This document shows, in pieces, positions 13,774 through 17,405 of a stretch of 17,405 nucleotides of DNA; the stretch's first letter is position 1; each line of letters opens with the position of its first letter. The stretch comes from JANWHF01 sp036276235. Lineage in GTDB: Bacteria; Planctomycetota; Phycisphaerae; Tepidisphaerales; Tepidisphaeraceae. The position numbers and the translations under genes were made by a program. Under the pieces are notes generated by a model. The model saw only the letters and a program-made list of their open reading frames with translations, ran no database searches and was not told the DNA's origin. The stretch covers positions 1 through 17,405 of the forward strand of contig DATBDZ010000179.1 in NCBI GenBank assembly GCA_036276235.1. The letters run 5' to 3'.

Positions 13774-15423
13774 TCAATTCGTCGCGCGGCGTGCAACTTT
13801 CTCCATGAGATCGAGCTGTGCGTTTCGATAGCCGTGCAATAGTTCGACATCCTCGGCAAAGTCAATCATCGGCTCGGAGCTCGCATCGTAGGCGGGCCAA
13901 TCCGGCAAGCCCGCGCCGTTTGGATTTCCTGTTGCGGCGAAATTGACCCAATATTGGCCCATCAACTTGCCTGTGCGCAAGTCCTCGGCTTGTCCGCCCA
14001 GCGGGCGCTGGAAAAGATAGAGCAGTTCGCAGCCGTGATGAGCGCCGAGGAGTTCGAGGAGGGGGCGATGGCTGGCGCGCGAGAATTGGTAGCGGAAGGC
14101 CCGATGGCCGGCGGCGCTGTGGGAACGCCCAACGGAGCGCGTGTCGCGCGCAAAACTCAGATCCGTCATCATGGCGATGATCTCGGGACGGATCTGGCTG
14201 GCGTCGTGAACGGGGTAGGCCGCCGATAGCTCGGCGGCGAGGTCGGGAAAGTTGTCGTGAAGCTGCTTGAGATAATCCGCTTCGTCCGTGGGTATCTTGC
14301 TGGCCAGCAGGAACAGCGACCATTCGTTGCGCGTGTTGCCGACGATCATCGGCACCGGATGTTCGCGGCCTGCGGCAAAGATCGCGGGCGGCTGGTCGGG
14401 AATACAGACGCCATCGAATATGGGTCCGCAGCGTATAAATGGCGGCTGCAGTTTTAGTGGTGAAGCGATAGCCGTGGCGATCGGCACAGCGCGGACGAGC
14501 GCCCTGGCGTCAAGCCGGCGCATCTTCGCGACATCGGCCGAGGCATCCAATCCGCAGGCGGCCATCGCCTTGAGGCCCGATTGCTCGGACGACTCCTCCC
14601 CACCCACCGGCTCGCGAAGCCGCGGCAGCGTCAGCGCCGTCGCGCTCTGTGCGATCGCCCCGTGAAAAAGCCCCCTGGCGGCGGGCATCACCATCAGGCA
14701 ATCGACGCTGATTCCGCCGGCGGATTCGCCGAAGATGGTGACGCGATCGGGATCACCGCCAAAGGCGGCGATGTTCCGCCGCACCCAGCGCAGGCCTTCG
14801 ATTTGATCGAACAAGCCGTAGTTGCCGGAGACATGATCGGGTGATTCGGCGCTGAGCGCCGGATGCGCCAAAAACCCGAAGGACCCCAGGCGATAATTCA
14901 CTGACACGACGACGCAGCCAAGCCGCGCCAGTTCTTCGCCATCGTACATCGGCTGCGACGCCGCCCCGATGACGAACCCGCCGCCATGAATCCAGTAGAG
15001 GACCGGCTTCTGATTCGCAGCCCCCGCGGGCGCCCAGATGTTCAGATACAGACAATCTTCGCTCAGCGGCGCATTGGTCACCATTTCCGGCATGAGTATC
15101 AACGGCGCAATCGACGGCTGCGGACAGGCCGCGCCAAATTCAAAGCAATCGCGCACCCCCTCCCAAGCCGCCGGCGGCTGCGGCGGTTTCCAGCGCAGAT
15201 CACCAACAGGGGGAGCGGCGAAAGGAATGCCTTTGTAAACACAGATGTCGTTCCTGGGCCCAACGATCAGGCCGCGCAATACGCCGCTGTCGATACGGAT
15301 TTGCGGACCGACGACCTGCCTGGCAGGCCGCGTTTGTGCGTGGGTTTGTGCTGTGGCGACGCATGTCGCCAACCCGACACAAAGCAACAGCGCACACATC
15401 CAGCGAATGGCGAGCGAAGGCAT
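13774..15423 (-). CDS. Secreted type-B carboxylesterase
   Basis: This 549-residue enzyme is of the carboxylesterase/cholinesterase type-B family (alpha/beta hydrolase), which hydrolyses ester bonds. A Sec signal peptide occupies about residues 1-27 (MPSLAIRWMCALLLCVGLAT onward), so it acts outside the cytoplasm. Catalytic elements are all visible: the HGGG oxyanion hole (146-149), Ser234 in GESAGG, Glu367 in TRNEWSLF, and His463 in GAHHGCELLYLF. SEDCLYLNIWAP (121-132) is the second family signature. The start at 15423 has AGGAG six bases upstream, and a longer frame to 15510 would bury the signal peptide. It is convergent with the Uma2 gene. The substrate cannot be read from sequence. Confidence 0.93.
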   Translation of the reverse strand: MPSLAIRWMCALLLCVGLATCVATAQTHAQTRPARQVVGPQIRIDSGVLRGLIVGPRNDICVYKGIPFAAPPVGDLRWKPPQPPAAWEGVRDCFEFGAACPQPSIAPLILMPEMVTNAPLSEDCLYLNIWAPAGAANQKPVLYWIHGGGFVIGAASQPMYDGEELARLGCVVVSVNYRLGSFGFLAHPALSAESPDHVSGNYGLFDQIEGLRWVRRNIAAFGGDPDRVTIFGESAGGISVDCLMVMPAARGLFHGAIAQSATALTLPRLREPVGGEESSEQSGLKAMAACGLDASADVAKMRRLDARALVRAVPIATAIASPLKLQPPFIRCGPIFDGVCIPDQPPAIFAAGREHPVPMIVGNTRNEWSLFLLASKIPTDEADYLKQLHDNFPDLAAELSAAYPVHDASQIRPEIIAMMTDLSFARDTRSVGRSHSAAGHRAFRYQFSRASHRPLLELLGAHHGCELLYLFQRPLGGQAEDLRTGKLMGQYWVNFAATGNPNGAGLPDWPAYDASSEPMIDFAEDVELLHGYRNAQLDLMEKVARRATN

Positions 15424-15631
15424 TGGAAGCTCCTTGCTCGCGTCATTGTGCCTCGGTTCGCTGTCAACATCTACCGCACGAACGCCGCCCGGTGAAGCCG
15501 CTGCCGCCAAGGGGCCGGATTAGCGAAGGTGGCGGAAGACAGGGCGTCGTTCGTCCGGTTTTGCGTGCTCGTCCCGTTTTCCGTGCCGGCGAAGTAGCAG
15601 TGTCCCACTGATGCCCACCTGCTATGCCGGG

Positions 15632-16555
15632 TTACGCTGTTTCATAGTCAACCAACCGCATCACTCTCTTGCACGATCGGCAGGTGGCGTACAGTGTGAA
15701 CCAGCCATACGCCTCGGAACGCTTGTCTTTTCGGAAGCCCGCCAAATCTTCGGAATCGGTGTCATAAACTGCGGCCGCTCCGAGTGAAAACTCATTCTTG
15801 TCGCAACGACATTTGTACGCCGTCGTCGCTTCGCGTCCGGGCGGCTCTTTCTTCTGCTCCCCGCAGATCACAGCATTGTACCCGTTGCGGAAGGAATCAA
15901 ACACCTCCAACAAGTTTGCGCATCCTTTGCATTCGGCGACGACTCGCTGACGCAGTTTCCCATCAGCGACGAGGCCGTTTTTCAGAAGGCGGCCCAGATA
16001 CCGTAGAGCGAATCCTTGGTCGGCCGCGCAGGGGCAAGCCAATTCTCGGAACCAGACGGTTCTGTCGCGCCGAACGCTCTGCGTCCAGGCTGCATCCTTG
16101 CCAGGCGCGCGCGCATACGCTTGGAAACGTGCGGGACCAGGCAACTTGCAAATCTTTCCGCCCGCGGTCAGTTCGGCAAAGCACGTTTCATGGACCTCAG
16201 AAAAATACGCCGGCACAAATGTGAAGGGCATCGGAGTGACGATCTTGCGCCCGTCAGTTGTCTTGTAACCAATGGCCTGGACTGTTTGACCGTTAACTTT
16301 TCGCAGCGACCACACAATGTCGTCAATGTCGGACCAAGGCAGGCGCGTGTATTTTCCGGCTTTGTCGCGCACGTAAACAGCTATTCGCGACAGGTATAGC
16401 ACGTCGGTAATGCTGGCGACGACCTTTTCGTGCGCGGGGATGGGAAGTTCCTTTTTATCGACACCTTCAGGGTAAACGAAGACCTCGGTGTTGAGGCACC
16501 AGTCGTTCTTAAGCATCGTGTCGACAATCCACTGATCGGTGACTTCAAAGCTCAC
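15632..16555 (-). CDS. Hypothetical protein with two CxC...CxxC modules
   Basis: I do not recognise this 307-residue protein. Residues 1-130 are beta-rich without cysteine pairs (VVASITDVLYLSRIAVYVRD, 45-64; LPWSDIDDIVWSL, 72-84) and may be a PH-like sensor domain (inference). Residues 170-300 contain two parallel modules. One has C174-x-C176 and C209-x2-C212. The other has C249-x-C251 and C292-x2-C295. Each pair is followed by a hydrophobic/acidic strand (LLEVFD; VMRLVDYE). They look like duplicated four-cysteine zinc ribbons. There is no signal peptide or membrane helix. The GTG start is supported by GAGGG about 5 bases upstream. A TATAAT promoter lies at 16653-16658. Confidence 0.8.
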   Translation of the reverse strand: MSFEVTDQWIVDTMLKNDWCLNTEVFVYPEGVDKKELPIPAHEKVVASITDVLYLSRIAVYVRDKAGKYTRLPWSDIDDIVWSLRKVNGQTVQAIGYKTTDGRKIVTPMPFTFVPAYFSEVHETCFAELTAGGKICKLPGPARFQAYARAPGKDAAWTQSVRRDRTVWFRELACPCAADQGFALRYLGRLLKNGLVADGKLRQRVVAECKGCANLLEVFDSFRNGYNAVICGEQKKEPPGREATTAYKCRCDKNEFSLGAAAVYDTDSEDLAGFRKDKRSEAYGWFTLYATCRSCKRVMRLVDYETA

Positions 16556-16618
16556 GACATCCCTCAGTGCGACTTAAGGCCTAACGCCAGAACTCAGGCA
16601 TGTGCTAGCCACGACGCG

Positions 16619-16632
16619 GACCGGAGCCGGTC
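16619..16632 (-). other. Small hairpin in the leader of the 307-residue gene
   Basis: GACCGG-AG-CCGGTC is a perfect 6-bp stem located in the roughly 90-base leader between the predicted promoter and the GTG at 16555. A regulatory role is possible but unproven. Confidence 0.3.
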
Positions 16633-16652
16633 TCCAAGCGCCACGATGCCCG

Positions 16653-16682
16653 ATTATAAAAAAAATCTTCGCGCACCAGCAA
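16653..16682 (-). promoter_or_regulatory. Probable promoter of the 307-residue gene
   Basis: Reading the minus strand, TTGCTG (16682-16677), an 18-base spacer containing a T-run, and a perfect TATAAT (16658-16653) form a sigma-70-type promoter. It would give a leader of about 90 bases before the GTG at 16555. Confidence 0.55.
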
Positions 16683-16757
16683 CGCCCTTGGATCGCTCCC
16701 AACTCCTCGCCGCCACGTCAGTTAACTTAATCCTAACGCACTCCGATTTTCGACGCT

Positions 16758-16957
16758 GAAAAAATCTTTGAATTTTTCTGACCGATGGCCCGTTTTTGAC
16801 CTTCGAGTCGTTCCATAAGTCGTTATTCTGCAAACACTTGTGCGATACTACGGGGTGAAAATCGATAACTCCTTTTGGCGTCGATACTTAAGTGGGCAAA
16901 AAGGTGACGCCGTGCTTATATATAGAGGGATGCGCTTTTTTGTGGGAGACGAATCTC
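16758..16957. other. AT-rich non-coding segment
   Basis: This stretch is clearly richer in A and T than the rest of the window and holds no credible ORF. It starts with a small inverted repeat (GAAAAA at 16758-16763, TTTTTC at 16773-16778). It includes TTTTTGACC (near 16793), GATACT (near 16843) and TTATATATAG (near 16917), which are promoter-like words without convincing partners. It may be a regulatory region or the decayed end of a mobile segment. Confidence 0.35.
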
Positions 16958-16980
16958 GCCACAGATGAACACAGATGGAC
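16958..16980. repeat. CACAGATGAACACAGATGG dispersed-repeat word
   Basis: The segment contains CACAGATGAACACAGATGG, two tandem CACAGATG units. This word is familiar as a dispersed intergenic repeat in several bacterial phyla, including planctomycetes. Only one copy is in this window, so family membership rests on recognition. Confidence 0.4.
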
Positions 16981-17086
16981 ATCGATTAAGCCAAGACAGA
17001 TTGCGCTGATTTGAAGCGGGGCGGATTTGAATCGTGAACGGGCAGTGCCCTACGGAGGTTTACGGTGATCGGTTTCATTCGCGCGA

Positions 17087-17237
17087 CCAGACGCGCCCTG
17101 CAAGCAGGACGGCTAAACGGTAAGGTCGCTGCGCGGCGATCTGGTTGAATCCGACTTGGTCATACGGTGATCCCTTCACTCCTTCTGCCGCGCAGCGTCC
17201 GAATCGTTTAGCCGCCTTGCTTGCAAGGCGCGTCTGG
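17087..17237. repeat. 151-bp palindromic element
   Basis: Arms of 51 bases (17087-17137 and 17187-17237) match at 44 positions as reverse complements. They start CCAGACGCGCC and end CGCTGCGCGGC, and they face across a 49-base centre. Each arm contains smaller palindromes such as CCTGCAAGCAGG. No target-site duplication or ORF of credible composition is seen. It resembles a MITE or a long-hairpin element with no transposase nearby. Confidence 0.75.
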
Positions 17238-17298
17238 GTGCGTTGTTGGTCGTTGCGTGCGGATCGTGCCTGGTCAGTTGCCGGCGACTGCATTCTCC

Positions 17299-17320
17299 TG
17301 ACTTCTGACCTCTGACCTCT
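17299..17320. repeat. Short tandem CTGACCT-type repeat
   Basis: Three imperfect 7-base units (ACTTCTG, ACCTCTG, ACCTCTC) follow each other ahead of the probable gene start at 17352. This is another short dispersed-repeat word; no function can be assigned. Confidence 0.4.
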
Positions 17321-17351
17321 CTCCCGACAATGAAACATGTAACAGGAGTTC

Positions 17352-17405
17352 GTGAAACCGAATGATGCGCAAAACGTTGAGGACTTTATGCGGAGTGCGT
17401 GGCGA
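17352..17405 (+). CDS. Probable start of a gene truncated by the window edge
   Basis: A GTG at 17352 preceded by AGGAG (17344-17348, only 3 bases away) opens a frame reading MKPNDAQNVEDFMRSAWR to the last base. The amphipathic, charged composition looks protein-like. An ATG at 17362 opens a second frame (MMRKTLRTLCGVRG), with AGGAG 13 bases upstream, so the true start and frame are uncertain. Too little is present to name a family. Confidence 0.35.
   Translation, partial: MKPNDAQNVEDFMRSAWR

Noticed and set aside
15361..15375. Possible lipoprotein processing site (LATC) in the esterase signal peptide.
   Set aside because: Thr just before Cys is atypical for a lipobox, and a normal Sec cleavage after the Ala-rich region fits better.
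15462..15467. Perfect TTGACA on the minus strand upstream of the carboxylesterase.
   Set aside because: No -10-like hexamer lies 15-19 bases downstream, so it was not called as a promoter.
16579..16585. GCCTAAC (complement GTTAGGC) upstream of the 307-residue gene, resembling an integron attC core site.
   Set aside because: No partner core site with the right spacing was found upstream, and no attC-like site follows the gene's stop codon, so a cassette is not supported.
16430..16759. 109-codon plus-strand frame overlapping the start of the 307-residue gene.
   Set aside because: It overlaps that gene's coding start, leader and promoter on the other strand and has no domain-like content.
17075..17338. 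87-codon minus-strand frame in the right-hand region.
   Set aside because: Most of it is the 151-bp palindrome, and the product has no recognisable features.

Overview
The window looks like a stretch of a GC-rich bacterial chromosome, most likely from a planctomycete-type organism (Planctomycetota, perhaps Phycisphaerae). This is an inference from three things. First, an N-terminal CxC...CxxC ribbon of the kind common in planctomycete membrane proteins (gene at 3527-4840). Second, a very large AsmA-like protein coupled to a DUF6065-like/TPR protein. Third, many palindromic dispersed repeats between genes. No rRNA, tRNA, CRISPR array, transposase or phage gene was seen.

Layout. (1) 1-3420: a minus-strand cluster reading ArsR regulator, SRPBCC/AHSA1 protein, unknown protein, DUF1801 (Fra/YdhG-like) protein, DUF4256 protein. 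The first three genes overlap by 1 and 4 bases, and the fourth start lies just past the third stop. A strong promoter with an operator-like palindrome sits directly on the arsR start codon. The cluster is bracketed by two direct copies of a hairpin repeat (1-68 and 3332-3400) and carries two more palindromic repeats. (2) 3527-4840, plus strand: a membrane protein with a zinc ribbon, a DUF3239-like middle and a Tudor-knot/Agenet-like end. (3) 10561-4866, minus strand: a 1507-residue AsmA/TamB-like envelope protein translationally coupled (1-base overlap) to a 390-residue DUF6065-like plus TPR protein. (4) 10765-12965, plus strand: gmd and fcl, the two-step route from GDP-mannose to GDP-L-fucose, separated by a long inverted repeat. 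(5) 13034-13687: a Uma2-family nuclease gene whose 3' flank carries a diverged copy of the fcl 3' end. (6) 15423-13774, minus strand: a secreted type-B carboxylesterase. (7) 16555-15632, minus strand: an unrecognised protein with two CxC...CxxC modules and its own promoter. (8) 16556-17405: a mostly non-coding region with an AT-rich segment, a 151-bp palindromic element, dispersed repeats and the probable start of a gene running off the right edge.

How the parts work together. gmd and fcl supply GDP-fucose, presumably for envelope or exopolysaccharide glycosylation. The divergently transcribed AsmA-like gene also belongs to envelope biology, so 4.9-13 kb can be read as an envelope region. The ArsR cluster looks like a self-contained, ligand- or metal-responsive accessory unit. 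Translation signals are mixed. Several genes have good Shine-Dalgarno sites (gmd, esterase, DUF1801, 307-aa gene). At least three (arsR, fcl, uma2) instead have a -10-like hexamer 6-7 bases before the start codon, suggesting leaderless mRNAs.

The best candidates for something undescribed are the repeat-bracketed ArsR-SRPBCC-X-DUF1801-DUF4256 cluster with its leaderless, operator-embedded promoter, and the duplicated zinc-module protein at 15632-16555. Neither is proven to be a system.
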